A DNA stretch of 64,000 nucleotides from the NCBI GenBank assembly GCA_028826165.1, contig JAPDFW010000112.1, forward strand, positions 62,001-126,000, read 5' to 3'. Position 1 is the first letter of the stretch; each line of letters starts with the position of its first letter. Source of the stretch: Anaeramoeba ignava. Taxonomy: Eukaryota; Metamonada; Anaeramoebidae. The translations under genes were made by a program, and so were the position numbers. Below are positions 11,282 to 23,492 of this stretch, piece after piece. The notes beneath the pieces were generated by a model. It was not told the origin of the DNA, did not search any database, and worked only from the letters and a program-made list of their open reading frames with translations.

Positions 11282-13300
11282 ATGTTGGAACAAAAAGAAC
11301 AAATTGAAGAAACTGAACAAATTGAAGGAATTGAAGAAATTGAAGAAATTGAACAAAATCGAATAAAAAGACATAAAAGACACAAAGTAATACCAATTGA
11401 ATATCAATTAAGAGAAATAATAACAACAATTGAACAAAAAGAAGAAGAACTTTCAGAACCAGGAACAAATGGAGTAAAAGAAATATTAACAGAAGAAGAG
11501 AGACTTTCATCACAAGGTAAAAAAAATTCAAATTAAATTTCAAATTAAATTAAAAATTAAATTCAAAATTAAATTCAAAATTAAATTCAAAATTAAATTC
11601 AAAATTAAATTCAAAATTAAATTCAATTCAAAATTAAATTAAATTCAATTCAAAATTAAATTCAAATTAAATTTCAAATTAAATTAAATTCAAAATTAAA
11701 ATTCAATTCAAAATTCAATTCAAAATTCAATTCAAAATTAAATTCAAAATTCAATTCAAATTAAATTCAAAATTAAATTAAAATTCAATTCAAAATTAAA
11801 TTAAAATTCAATTCAAAATTAAATTAAAATTCAATTCAAAATTAAATTCAAAATTAAATTCAAAATTCAATCCAAAATTCAATTAAAATTCAAAATTAAA
11901 TTCAATTCAAAATTAAATTAAATTCAAAATTAAATTCAATTCAAAATTAAATTCAAAATTAAATTCAAAATTCAATCCAAAATTCAATTCAAAATTAAAT
12001 TCAAAATTAAATTAAAAATTAAATTCAATTCAAAATTAAATTCAAAATTAAATTCAAAATTAAATTCAAAATTAAAAATTAAATTCAAATTCAAAATTAA
12101 ATTCAATTCAATCCAAAATTAAAATTCAAAATTAAATTCAATTCAAAATTAAATTCAAAATTCAATTCAATTCAATTCAAAATTAAATTCAATTCAAAAT
12201 TAAATTCAAAATTCAATTCAAAATTAAAAATTAAATTAAAATTCAATCCAAAATTAAATTCAAAATTAAATTCAAAATTCAATTCAAAATTAAATTCAAA
12301 ATTAAATTCAAAATTAAATTAAAAATTAAATTCAATTCAAAATTAAATTAAATTCAAAATTAAATTCAAAATTCAATTCAAAATTAAATTCAAAATTCAA
12401 TTCAAAATTAAAAATTAAATTAAAATTCAATTCAAAATTCAATTCAAAATTAAAATTCAATTCAAAATTAAATTAAAATTCAATTCAAAATTAAATTAAA
12501 ATTCAATTCAAAATTAAAAATTAAATTAAAATTCAAATTAAAAATTAAATTAAAATTCAAATTAAAAATTAAATTCAAAATTAAAATTGTTTGTAGCAAT
12601 GAAATTTTCTCAAAAAAGATTGGGATCAGAATGTATTGAAAAACTTTCACATATTGTTTCTTTAAAAAGTCAAAAAATTCAATTAGATCAAAAATTTTCA
12701 ACAAAAAATTTCATTTCAAGAATAAAAGAAAAATTTTCTCAAAATATGAAAAAAGGAAAAAAAACAAAAAAACAAAAAGAAGAAAAAGAATCAAAAGAAG
12801 GAAATATAAGTTTTTTTGAAGTAGGAAAAGTTTGTTCAGAAAAATATTATACTTTTAAACCAAATACAATAGATTTAATGTCAGAAAATATTTCAACGGA
12901 AATTACAGTTAAAGAAAGAGTAAAAAAAGAACCAGAAAAATTTTATAAAAAAGAAGAACTTGATTCACTTGATAATCTTCAAGAAACACAAACAGTTTCT
13001 CGAAAAATCAAAATGCAACAACATTTAGAAGCAAAATATAAAAAACACGAAAAATTAAATTTTTTCGAAACTTTATTTGATTCTAAAAAATTTTCTACAA
13101 CGATCGATAATTTTTTTGATTTATCTTTTTTAGTTCGTGATGGAACTTCTCAAATTAAATTGAAAAAAAAAGAACCAAATATTTTATTTGAAAAAGTTGA
13201 TGGTCATCAACTTCAAACAAGAAAATCTAATCAATTTGTTTATTCTTTTGATTATCAAACTTGGAAAAGAATGCAAAAAGATTTTCAAAAAAAAAAATAA
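11282..13300 (+). CDS. NSE4: Nse4, kleisin subunit of the SMC5/6 DNA-repair complex
   Basis: Two exons, 11282..11516 and 12597..13300, are joined across a 1,080-nt repeat intron and give about 312 residues. Splicing G|CA gives SSQAMKFSQKRLG. The N-terminal part (IPIEYQLREIITTIEQKEEELSEPG) resembles the Nse4/EID helix that binds Nse3. The middle (FFEVGKVCSEKYYTFKPNTIDLM) matches the Nse4 segment before its winged-helix end. The C-terminus carries the family signature TTIDNFFDLSFLVRDGTSQI followed by QFVYSFDYQTWKRM. Nse4 bridges the Smc5 and Smc6 heads and acts in homologous recombination and replication-fork repair in the nucleus. It is somewhat shorter than typical members (roughly 350-400). 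An EQIEE run opens the protein. Confidence 0.85.
11517..12596 (+). repeat. 1.08 kb intron of Nse4 made of degenerate AAATTCAAAATTAAATTC repeats
   Basis: The donor GTAAAAAAAATTC lies at 11517 and the acceptor TTTGTAG ends at 12596. Between them the sequence is almost only permutations of AAATTAAA, AAATTCAA and AATTCAATTC blocks with no fixed long period. It contains no convincing coding sequence. The reading frame across the splice and the Nse4 homology on both sides show that it is an intron. Confidence 0.85.
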
Positions 13301-13428
13301 TCCAAAAAAAATAATATTTTTTGAAAAAATTTTTTTTCATTTTTTTTCTTTATCATTTTTCATTTTTAAAGAAATAAAAAATAAAAAATAAAAATAAAAA
13401 TAAAAACAACAACAAAATAACAAATAAA

Positions 13429-14783
13429 ATGAATGATCATTTTTTTCGTCAGTTTTTACTTTTTTTAAATGAACAACAACTTCAACAAGAAAATCGAAAT
13501 TTAAATTTAAATCCAAATCAAAATCAAAATCAAAATTTAAATCCAAATTTAAATCCAAATTTAAATCAAAATTTAAATCCAAATCAAAATTTAAATCCAA
13601 ATCAAAATGTGGATCTTGAAAATCAAAATCAAAATCAAAATCAAAATCAAAATCAAAATGATCCACATTCTCTCTTCAATGAATTTGATATTGATGATAA
13701 TTTAATTGATGAAAGCATTGATTCCTCTTTGGATTATTTTCAACTTATTTTTCCTTATATTTTCCTTTTATTTTCAGTTTTTATTATTGAACATATTGTT
13801 GGATTTCTTGTTGGTTTATATTTTATAATTTCTTTTGCTCGAGCAAATCAAATACTCAAAGATCAAACAAAATTGAAAAAAGAAAGGAACATTCTCCCAT
13901 TATTTGCTTTGTCTTTGATAATTATCACTCAAATGACGATATTTTTTCTATTGTTTCATTCTGAAAAACTTTATCAACTTCTTTATTTTAAAATTCCTGT
14001 TGAAAAACAAAAAACTTCAGGATCAAAAGGATCTCAAGATCCATCAGAAAATATGGGGTTTTTAAATTGTGATATTTCGGAATTATCATTTTTTAAAGCA
14101 TTATGGTTTGGATTTATTGCTGATTCTTTAATCAAAGCATTTTCTATTGTTATTCACTCTCTTTTGATTATCACAATTGTTCCTTGTTTTTCTGGAAGTA
14201 ATTCTGCAAATATTTATTCTGTTGTTGAATCATTCTTTGTTTTGGTTAGAACTTTACTTCCTATTCGTGTTTGGTATTGCTATTTTTCTCTACTTGGTTT
14301 TAGATACAGTTATCTTTTTGCTAATACTTATTTTGTTTTCAAGTTGGTTCGACTTTTTAAACCTTTATCAGGATTAATTAATCAAATCCGTTCTCTTGCA
14401 AATCGACAAACAGTATTTTTTTTTAAAAATTAAAATTCATTTTAAAATTAAAAATTAAAATCGGAAAAAATTTTTTTGTTAGTTATTTGGAAGATATTCT
14501 CGACAATCAGAACTTGAAAATAATGATAATTGTCCAATATGTTTAGAAAGATTTAAAAATCCAGTAACTCTTGAATGCAATCATATTTTTTGTGAAGAAT
14601 GCATTAATACTTGGTAAAATTTTTTTTTAAAAATTTTTAAATTTTAATTTTTAATTTTTAATATTTAAATAAAAAAGGCTTGAAAGAAATACAGAATGTC
14701 CTTTATGTCGTCATAGAATTCAATTTTCTGGGCTTGGTACTTATTCTCATGGAGGAATTAATAATCAATTATTAATATTTTAA
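13429..14783 (+). CDS. Multi-pass membrane RING E3 ligase, RNFT1/2 (TMEM118)-like
   Basis: Three exons, 13429..14412, 14483..14613 and 14678..14783, give about 406 residues. An NQ/NL/NP low-complexity N-terminus is followed by an acidic stretch. About six hydrophobic segments come next ([55 protein letters not shown] and others). Exons 2 and 3 encode a C-terminal C3HC4 [35 protein letters not shown]. The second intron interrupts the RING at the conserved Trp codon (TG|G). The layout (TM block then C-terminal RING) fits RNFT-type ER ubiquitin ligases, which assist ERAD. The substrate is unknown. Confidence 0.85.
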
Positions 14784-14933
14784 TTTTCCAAAAAAAAAAA
14801 TAATTTCTTTTTTTCTTTTCTTTTTTTTTTTTGCTTTTAAAATTTTTTGACAAATAAAAAGTGGAACAAAAATTGAATTTTGAATTTTTTGATTTGAAAA
14901 TTAAAAATTAAAATTAAAATTAAAATTAAAAAA

Positions 14934-16550
14934 TTAAAGAAAATAAGTTTCAAGTTCTTCAACTTGCCATTGATTAAGAGAACCAGCTAAATAATTTTTA
15001 GCTTCATTTGTTCCAAATTCAATTCCATTTGGAGTACTATAAGTATGACCAAAATTAGAACCACCAGGTTGCAAATATGAATTAAGATAGATATCAGCAC
15101 CACCACCAAAAGTTGGACCATCATTAGCAACATAATAAATAGCAGTTGTTTGATTGCCTTGTTTGATTGGGAATTTCTCTGGCGGTCTGTTGTTCTTGTC
15201 ATTTCGAAGGGAAAAAATAAATGCATTTGGGTCAATAATATAGCCTTCATTGCCGTAATCGGCTAACCATTTGGATCTATTGTTTGTAAATCCAACTTCA
15301 GTAAAACCTCCAAAAATAAAATTATCTTTTGTTTTGATAATAACTAATGTTTTTCCTTTATTATCAACAGCACTGTGCCAATTTGTGCAAGAGAATCCAT
15401 CTCTTTTCGCTGAAAATCCTCTTTTCATCTTGGAAAAAAATTCATCATTATTGATCCACTTTCTTAATCTCTTGATGTGATTTAAATCCTTTATGATTTC
15501 CGAGTCTGAATACTGAGGGTAAAGATTCTTTGCAGATTCAAGTTCCTTTTGGTAATCATCGAAAACAGGCTTCATTTTCTTGTTTTCTGTTCGGAGATCT
15601 TGATTATCATGCTCTTTTTGCTCGATTTCTGACTTCAAATCTTTGATTTCTTTCTCCTTCTTTTGGATTTCTGTTTCTCTTTGATTGACTTGATTTTTCA
15701 ACGTTTGTTTCTCTTTTTTTTCAATTTCAAAACGCGGTTCTTGAAGATGAAGTAAAAATGACTTTGGGAAAAAATCCACATCTTTGAATTTTTCGAGATC
15801 TGGTTTGAGAATATCGTTCTTGGTGAAACAAGAGAAAAATGAGTGGAATAAACCTTTCCTTTTGTTGATTTTGATGTTTGTCTTCTCTCCTTTTAACGAA
15901 TCTGTTTGATTCTCGATCCACTTATTCAAAAAATCAAAGAAATCCAAATTGAATGTTTGTCTGTTTTGCTTTCGCAAATTGATTAATTTCAAAATTTCGT
16001 CTTTTGTCAGCTTTAAAAAATCTGGATTCCCTTTAATTTTCGCAAAGTTTTGATCCATAAGATAAAGGCATTTTTGTTCAATATCCACTAACTTTAATTT
16101 TCTGTTGTGGAAAAAATACTCAAAATAATTTTCTTGATTAATTGAATTTGAAATTGTGTTTTCAAAAATATTCTTTAGAAATGATAATTGAAAAAGTGTT
16201 GAAATTTCCAGCAATTCAAAAAGATTTTCCTGTTCTGAAAAAGTTACGTCTCCAAAATAAATGTATCTCAAAATTGAGTCCATTTCCTTTTTGTTAAATT
16301 GATTCAAAAAGATTTCCTGAATTTGTTTTTGAGTTTTCAAGTAAGCGCTAAAAAATGGGGATCTTGATGATAAAATTGATTTATGAACTTGAAACTCGAA
16401 TTTGCTTTCTTTTTCTCCAACAAAAATAGAAAAGTCTTTAAATGCACCTCCATTTAAAAGATTTGAGTAATCTTTAAATAGAATTGCTTTTGTTTGTTTC
16501 TCGATAATTTGCATTGGATCATCGTCATTATGATTTTGGATGTTGTACAT
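14934..16550 (-). CDS. BTB-BACK-coiled coil-TLDc domain protein, intact copy
   Basis: Single exon, 538 residues. I chose the ATG at 16550 (MYNIQNHN) because upstream in-frame codons encode only the T-rich leader. The BTB domain runs from about residue 25 to 130 (KDFSIFVGEKES, FQVHKSILSSRSPFFSAYL, ILRYIYFGDV). A BACK-like helical region follows, then a coiled coil near 285-345 (KEKEIKDLKSEIEQKEHD). The TLDc domain fills the last ~160 residues (GFSAKRDGFSC, LVIIKTKDNFIFGGFTEVGF, DPNAFIFSLRND, GPTFGGGADIYL, NYLAGSLNQWQVEELE). TLDc proteins are linked to oxidative-stress resistance and V-ATPase regulation in other eukaryotes, and BTB suggests oligomerisation or Cul3 recruitment. Its role here is unknown. 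A frame-broken relative lies at 34013-35601. Confidence 0.9.
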   Translation of the reverse strand: MYNIQNHNDDDPMQIIEKQTKAILFKDYSNLLNGGAFKDFSIFVGEKESKFEFQVHKSILSSRSPFFSAYLKTQKQIQEIFLNQFNKKEMDSILRYIYFGDVTFSEQENLFELLEISTLFQLSFLKNIFENTISNSINQENYFEYFFHNRKLKLVDIEQKCLYLMDQNFAKIKGNPDFLKLTKDEILKLINLRKQNRQTFNLDFFDFLNKWIENQTDSLKGEKTNIKINKRKGLFHSFFSCFTKNDILKPDLEKFKDVDFFPKSFLLHLQEPRFEIEKKEKQTLKNQVNQRETEIQKKEKEIKDLKSEIEQKEHDNQDLRTENKKMKPVFDDYQKELESAKNLYPQYSDSEIIKDLNHIKRLRKWINNDEFFSKMKRGFSAKRDGFSCTNWHSAVDNKGKTLVIIKTKDNFIFGGFTEVGFTNNRSKWLADYGNEGYIIDPNAFIFSLRNDKNNRPPEKFPIKQGNQTTAIYYVANDGPTFGGGADIYLNSYLQPGGSNFGHTYSTPNGIEFGTNEAKNYLAGSLNQWQVEELETYFL

Positions 16551-17955
16551 TGTTTTTTTTAAAAAAATAAAAATAAAAAATAAAAAATGAAAAAAAAAAA
16601 GCAAAAATTATTTCGTTCACTTTTTGTTGGAAAAATTTCCTTGAACAAAATTAAATCAAATTCCGAATTAAATATTAAAATTAAATCAAATATTAAATAA
16701 AAATTAAATATTAAATTAAATATTAAATTAAATATTAAATTAAATTAAATATTAAATTAAATATTAAATTAAATTAAATATTAAATTAAATATTAAATCA
16801 AATAATAAATTAAATATTAAATTAAATTAAATATTAAATTAAATATTAAATATTAAATATTAAATATTAAATATTAAATATTAAATCAAATATTAAATCA
16901 AATATTAAATTAAATATTAAATCAAATCAAATATTAAATATCAAATTAAATATTAAAATCAAATTAAATATTAAATATTAAATCAAATTAAATATTAAAT
17001 TAAATATTAAATATTAAATTAAATATTAAATATTAAAAAATTAAATAAAAATTAAAAAAATTAAAATTAAATATTAAATCAAATCAAATATTAAATATCA
17101 AATTAAATATTAAATCAAATTAAATATTAAATTAAAATTAAATATTAAAATTAAAATTAAATATTAAAATAAAAATTAAATTAAATATTAAATATTAAAT
17201 TAAATATTAAATCAAATCAAATATTAAATAATTATTAAATTAAATTAAATATTAAATATTAAATTAAATATTAAATCAAATCAAATATTAAATTAAATAT
17301 TAAATCAAATATTAAATATTAAATCAAATTTCAAATTAAATATTAAATCAAATAAATAAAATCAAATTAAAATTAAATATTAAATTAAATATTAAATATT
17401 AAATTAAATATTAAATATTAAATCAAATTAAATATTAAATCAAATTAAATATTAAATCAAATTAAATATTAAATCAAATTAAATTAAATATTAAATTAAA
17501 TATTAAATTAAATATTAAATCAAATTTCAAATTAAATATCAAATTAAATATTAAATCAAATCATTAAATATTAAATCAAATATTAAATATTAAATCAAAT
17601 TAAATATTAAATATTAAAATCAAATTCCAAATTAAAAAATTAAATATTAAATATTAAATATTAAATAAATATTAAATATTAAATAGAAAATTAAATATTA
17701 AATTAAATATTAAATATTAAATCAAATTCCAAATTAAATATTAAATTAAATCAATGTCAAGTTTTTAAAAAAAAAATCAAAGCCAAAATCAAATTCTTGT
17801 TTTTTTAAATTTTTTTTTTCATTTTTTTTTTCCTCTTTTTCTTAAATTTTGTTCTTTATTTTTTTTTTTTAAAACACAAACACAAAAATAAAAATACACA
17901 CAAAAATACACACAAAAATACACACAAAAATACACACAAAAATAAACACAAAAAC
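16551..17955. repeat. Intergenic repeat field of TTAAATATTAAATCAAA units between divergent genes
   Basis: About 16670-17755 is a degenerate field of TTAAATATTAAAT and ATTAAATCAAAT blocks, with no open frame of interest. The flanks carry T-rich leader sequence: a run of A with ATGAAAAAAA near 16585 for the minus-strand gene, and TTTTTTTTTCATTTTTTTTT near 17813 for the plus-strand gene. Just before the next start there are four copies of an ACACAAAAAT-type unit (about 17893-17950). Confidence 0.75.
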
Positions 17956-20812
17956 ATGAATAAAAAAGTTAAAGTTAACTTTGAATATCCACAATTTGCA
18001 CAATCAGTTGATATTGAAATTGAAGGAAAAGTATTATTAAAAAATTTAATTAAAAAAATTAATTAAAAAATTTAATTCAAAATTTAATTAAAAAATTTAT
18101 TTAAAAAATAGAGATTTTCATTAGAAAAAAAAGATGAGATTTTTTCAACTGATTTAGAATTGGAACCAAAAACTTATAAATTTAAATTTCATGTTCTTGA
18201 TTGGTTTGGACAAAATTTTTCTGTTGATGATATTGTAATAGTTAGACCAGAAAATATTATTTTTCAATCAAAACAAAAAGAAGCAGAAGAAATATTAAAC
18301 GAAACATCAAGTGAACCAAGTGAAATATTAAATGAAACATCAAGCGAATCGAATTTTGAAAATGATTTTAATTTTGATTTTGATAACAACAATAACAACA
18401 ACAATAACAATAATAACAACAATAATAACAATAATAACAATAATAACAATAATAACAATAATAACAATAATAACAATATGAAAGATTCCCAAAAAAAATT
18501 AAATCAAAATATTCAATCAAAATTATTCACTTTAAAAAGAGATTATCAAACAAAAAATCAAGATTATCAAAATCAAGATATTCAAAAAAATTCATTTGAT
18601 ATTCAACATATTCAGCAACAAGAACAAACAAATCAAGATTATCAAAATCAAAATATTCAAGAACAAACAGACCAAAATTATCAAAATCAAAATATTCCAA
18701 TAAATTCAAATATTCAAGAAAAATTATTCACTTCAAAAAGAGATTACAAAACAAAAAATCAAGATTATCAAAATCAAAATCAAAATATTCAAGAACAAAA
18801 AATCAAGATTATCAAAATCAAAATATTCAAGAACAAACAAATCAAGATTACCAAAATCAAAATATTCAAGAACAAACAAACCAAAATTATCAAAATCAAA
18901 ATATTCCAATAAATTCAAATATTCAAGAAAAATTATTCACTTCAAAAAGAGATTACAAAACAAAAAATCAAGATTATCAAAATCAAAATCAAAATATTCA
19001 AGAACAAACAAATAAATTTGATATTCAAGAAAAATTATTCACTTCAAAAAGAGATTACAAAACAAAAAATCAAGATTATAAAACAAAAAGTCAAAACCAA
19101 AACCAAATTCAAGATCAAAAATTAAAAAATTTCTATAATACAACAAATCCAAATATTCATCAAAAAAAAACAAATTCATTTGATATTCAAAAAAATAAAG
19201 ATTATCAAAATCCAAATATCCAAAAAAAATCAAATATACTTGATAATCCAATAAATCAAAGCAATGACTTAAATGAAAATAATCTTGAAAAACAACACCA
19301 GACAAAAAAACCTAATTTAGTCTCTACTTTTTCAAGTAAGATTTATCTTTTTTCTCATTTTTTTTAAAAACTTTGAATAATATCCAAATAACAATTTATT
19401 CTAAAAAAATACAAAAATCTTTTTTTTTTTAAATATAAATAGAAAGTCAAATCTCAAACAATAATATTAATTTTTATAAAGAAATAACTTTAAAGGAGAA
19501 GTTTCTTTTATGCTTTTTTGCTGCTGAAAATTTTCTTTTACAAAAAAAATATTCAGAACAAACCCTTCAAGATATTTTTGATAAAATTCAAATTTTCAAG
19601 AATAGAGTTAGAAATTTTGGAAATTTAAGTGTAGATGAAATATTTAAAAATTTCGATCAAGAAAACAAATTTAAACTTTTACCAAAAAATTCTTCTTATA
19701 TTACTTCCCATCTTTTAACAAATCTGGAAGATTTTATTGAAAAAAGGAAAACACAAAATATTTCTTTAGTAGTTCATTTAAGTAATTCAACAACAAAAAA
19801 AAATGAATTGTTTGCAATTTATTTTGTTAAACAAACAGACTCGAATTTTATTGAACATTTTAATGAGCAGATTGTATTATTTGATTTCAAATTAAGAAAG
19901 GTTGATAAAAAAACTGAAGCAAGTTTTGTTTTTTTTGAAAATTTACAAATGTTAAATTATTTTTTCACTCATTTAATGGGTTCTGAATTTTTTACAACAC
20001 AATTTTTTATGATTCAACAAAATCAAGATAGTTTAAGAACAAATATAGAAACAAATATATATTCAACTCCAATTCGCCAAAAGTTAAAAACAAAAAAAGA
20101 ATTCAAATTTACTCCAAATTTAAATTTAGCAAAATTAAGAAGATATTCAAAACCAAGTTTAGAAACAGATTCAAATTTAAAAACATATTCAAATTCAAAT
20201 TCAAAACCAAATTTAGAAACATATTCAAATTCAAAACCAAGTTTAGAAACATATTCAAATTCAAAACCAAGTTTAGAAACATATTCAAATTCAAAACCAA
20301 ATTTAGAAACATATTCAAATTCAAAACCAAATTTAGAAACAGATTCAAATTCAAAACCAAATTTAAAAACAAATTCAAATTTAAAACCAAATTTAAATTT
20401 AAAAACATATTCAAAAACAAATTTAAATTTAGAAACAGATTCAAAAACAAATTTAAAAACAAATTCAAATTCAAAACCAAATTTAGAAACATATTCAAAT
20501 TTAAAACCAAATTTAAATTTAAAAACATATTCAAATTCAAAACCAAATTCAAATTTAAAAACATATTCAAATTTAAAAACATATTCAAATTTAAAACCAA
20601 ATTTAAAAACAAATTCAAATTTAAAACAAAATTTAAAAACAGATTCAAAACAAAATTCAAAACAAAATTCTCAAAATTATTCAATTTTACAAAATTATAT
20701 TTCTCAATTTAATCAAGAAATTGAACAAGAATTAAGAAATTTAAGGAAATATACACTCAACCGAATTTCGAAAATTGAATCAAAAATTACAAATTTTTTT
20801 GAAGAAAAATAA
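17956..20812 (+). CDS. Protein with CBM48-like N-terminus and long low-complexity body; one apparent frameshift
   Basis: Three exons are proposed: 17956..18030, 18112..19335 and 19443..20812. The spliced N-terminus (KVKVNFEYPQFAQSVDIEIEG, then LELEPKTYKFKFHVLDWFGQ and DDIVIVRPENI) resembles the AMPK/CBM48 glycogen-binding beta-sandwich in pattern only. It is followed by an Asn tract of about 30 and repeats of NQDYQNQNIQEQT. An alpha-helical region (EITLKEKFLLCFFAAENF, LLTNLEDFIEKRK, FAIYFVKQTDSNFIEHF) leads to about 40 SNSKPNLETY-type repeats and a short coiled coil. Near 18797-18802 one base is missing relative to neighbouring repeats (AACAAAAAATC against AACAAACAAATC), and the same repeat continues in the next frame. 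This is either a real mutation or a repeat-assembly slip. Function unknown. Confidence 0.6.
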
Positions 20813-20992
20813 TAAATTTTTTAAAATCAAAAAAAAGAATAAAATTAATTAAAAAATTAATTAAAAAATTAATTAAAAAATTAATTAAAAAATTTGGATT
20901 AAAAATTTAATTCAAATGAATTAAAAAAATCCAAATCAAAAAGAAAAAGAAAAAGAAAAAGAAAAAGAAAAGAAGAATCAAAAAAAAGAGAA

Positions 20993-22133
20993 TCAATTAT
21001 CAATGATTTTTTGAGTTTCTTCAGCAACAGGGAAAGTTTTTAAACCAGAATTTCTTTTTTTGCGATAAAGAAGGAAAACAATAATAATAACTGAAATTAC
21101 AAGAACACCACCAATAACGATTCCAGCAACACCACCTGCACCAATTGAGTCAGAAGATGAACTTGTTGTTGGATTTGGTGAAGGTGATGGCGAGGGAGAT
21201 GGTATATAACAGTAGCTTGTTGGTCCATAAAACCATCCATTTGTTTCGCATTGTGTTCCTATTGGTCCATTGTTATCTCCATAATAACACTTAGAATCCC
21301 AATAACACCATCCACAACTTCGATCATAATAATGTTGTAAACATAATGCACAATTATTGTAATATGTTTCACAATCATTTGTTGGGACTATTAATTTTAA
21401 TTTTAATTTTAATTTTAATTTTAATTTTAATTTTAATTTTAATTTTAATTTTGATTTTATAAATGAATTTTAATTTTAATTTTAATTTTAATTTATGATT
21501 TTAATTTTAATTTTAATTTTAATTTTAATTTTAATTTTAATTTTAATTTTAATTTTAATTTTAATTATAATTTTAATATTAATTTTAATTTTAATTTTAA
21601 TTTTAATTTTAATTTTAATTTTAATTTTAATTTTAATATTAATATTAATTTTAATTTTAATATTAATATTAATTTTAATTTTAATTTTAATTTTAATTTT
21701 TAATAATTTTAATTTTAATTTTAATTTTAATTTTAATTTTAATTTTAATATTAAATAAGAGAATAAAAAATACAAGGAGAAGGACTAGGGGAAACAGAAG
21801 GAGAAGGAGAAGGAGGAGGAGAAGGAGGAGGAGGACCAGAACAATTAGAATCAGGACCGAAAAACCAAGAATTTTGGGAACAAGATTGATTAAATGGACC
21901 AGAATAATTTCCAGAAAAACAAGAAGAAGAATCGTTGCACCATCCACAACTTCTATCAATAAAATGTGTTAAGCATAATTCACATTCATTATAATAATTG
22001 CATTCGTTGGTGTCAATCACTTCTATTTCTATTTCGGTTTTCTTTTTTCTTTTTCTTTTGAAAATCCTTCAATTTTTATTATCGTTATGTTAATTAACAC
22101 CAAAATTAAAAATATTTTTATTTCTTTCTTCAT
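20993..22133 (-). CDS. Type I membrane protein with two PSI-like cysteine-rich repeats; frame break after the signal peptide
   Basis: Two exons are read on the minus strand: 22133..21774 and 21387..20993. The N-terminus is a signal peptide (MKKEIKIFLILVLINITIIK). Two related cysteine modules follow: NECNYYNECELC with CGWCNDSSSC in exon 1, and DCETYYNNCALC with CGWCYWDSKC in exon 2. Each is followed by W.FGP/W.YGP and a Pro-Ser stalk. A glycine-rich TM helix (GGVAGIVIGGVLVISVIIIV) and a basic cytoplasmic tail (YRKKR) end the protein. The C..C and CGWC spacing is like PSI/plexin repeats or lectin-receptor stalks. Between the signal peptide and the first module an A-rich stretch (about 22035-22060) puts the two in different frames, so one base is gained or lost there or a tiny intron was missed. 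It is probably a surface receptor or adhesin. Confidence 0.65.
21388..21773 (-). repeat. Intron of (AAATTA)n hexanucleotide repeat
   Basis: It is an almost pure TTTTAA hexanucleotide array on the plus strand, bounded in gene orientation by GTATTTTTT and TTAATAG. It separates the two PSI-like modules. Translations such as LILILIL or KIKIKIK come from this repeat and are not genes. Confidence 0.8.
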
Positions 22134-22261
22134 TTGGAAATTTTAAAAAATATGAAAAATGAAAAATGAAAAATGAAAAATGAAAAAAATTTTTTTTGCT
22201 TTTTAGTTTTTCTAAAGATTTTTATTCTATTTAGATCTAAAATAAATTTTTCATTTTAAAT

Positions 22262-23440
22262 TTTAAATTAATATTTAAATTGATATTTAAATTAATATTT
22301 AAATTGATATTTAAATTAATATTTAAATTAATATTTAAATTGATATTTAAATTGATATTTAAATTGATATTTAAATTGATATTTAAATTGATATTTAAAT
22401 TGATATTTAAATTGATATTTAAATTGATATTTAAATTGATATTTAAATTGATATTTAAATTGATATTTAAATTGATATTTAAATTGATATTTAAATTGAT
22501 ATTTAAATTGATATTTAAATTGATATTTAAATTGATATTTAAATTGATATTTAAATTGATATTTAAATTGATATTTAAATTGATATTTAAATTGATATTT
22601 AAATTGATATTTAAATTAATATTTAAATTGATATTTAAATTGATATTTTAAATTGATATTTTAAATTAATATTTTAAATTGATATTTAAATTGATATTTT
22701 AAATTGATATTTAAATTGATTTTAAATTGATATTTAAATTGATATTTAAATTGATATTTAAATTAATATTTAAATTGATATTTAAATTGATATTTAAATT
22801 GATATTTAAATTGATATTTAAATTGATATTTAAATTAATATTTAAATTGATATTTAAATTGATATTTAAATTGATATTTAAATTGATATTTAAATTGATA
22901 TTTAAATTGATATTTAAATTGATATTTAAATTGATATTTAAATTGATATTTAAATTGATATTTAAATTAATATTTAAATTGATATTTAAATTAATATTTA
23001 AATTAATATTTAAATTGATATTTAAATTGATTTTAAATTGATTTTTAAATTGATATTTAAATTGATTTTTAAATTGATATTTAAATTGATATTTAAATTG
23101 ATATTTAAATTGATATTTAAATTAATATTTAAATTGATATTTTAAATTGATATTTAAATTGATATTTAAATTAATATTTAAATTGATATTTAAATTGATA
23201 TTTAAATTGATATTTAAATTGATATTTAAATTGATATTTAAATTGATATTTAAATTAATATTTAAATTGATATTTAAATTAATATTTAAATTGATATTTA
23301 AATTAATATTTAAATTGATTTTAGTTTTAAATTGATATTTAAATTGATATTTAAATTGATATTTAAATTGATATTTAAATTGATATTTTAAATTGATATT
23401 TAAATTGATTTTAGTTTTAAATTGATTTTGATTTCCAAAT
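22262..23440. repeat. 12-bp minisatellite, unit AAATTGATATTT (about 1.2 kb)
   Basis: Roughly a hundred head-to-tail copies of AAATTGATATTT, with AAATTAATATTT variants and a few length slips (AAATTGATTTT, AAATTGATTTTAGTTTT). It lies between the 5' end of the PSI-like gene and the 3' end of Utp12. The long FKLIFKLI translation has no other signal of a gene. The unit shares the AAATTGAT core with the repeat filling the first Akt intron (50.7-52.9 kb). Confidence 0.95.
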
Positions 23441-23492
23441 TTTTTTTGTTTCTAAATTAGTTTCCAAATTGTTTTTGTTTTTAAATTGATTT

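Noticed and set aside
22280-23335. Open frames encoding FKLIFKLI repeats
   Set aside because: They are direct translation of a 12-bp minisatellite without a stop. There is no start context, no other sequence and no splice partner.
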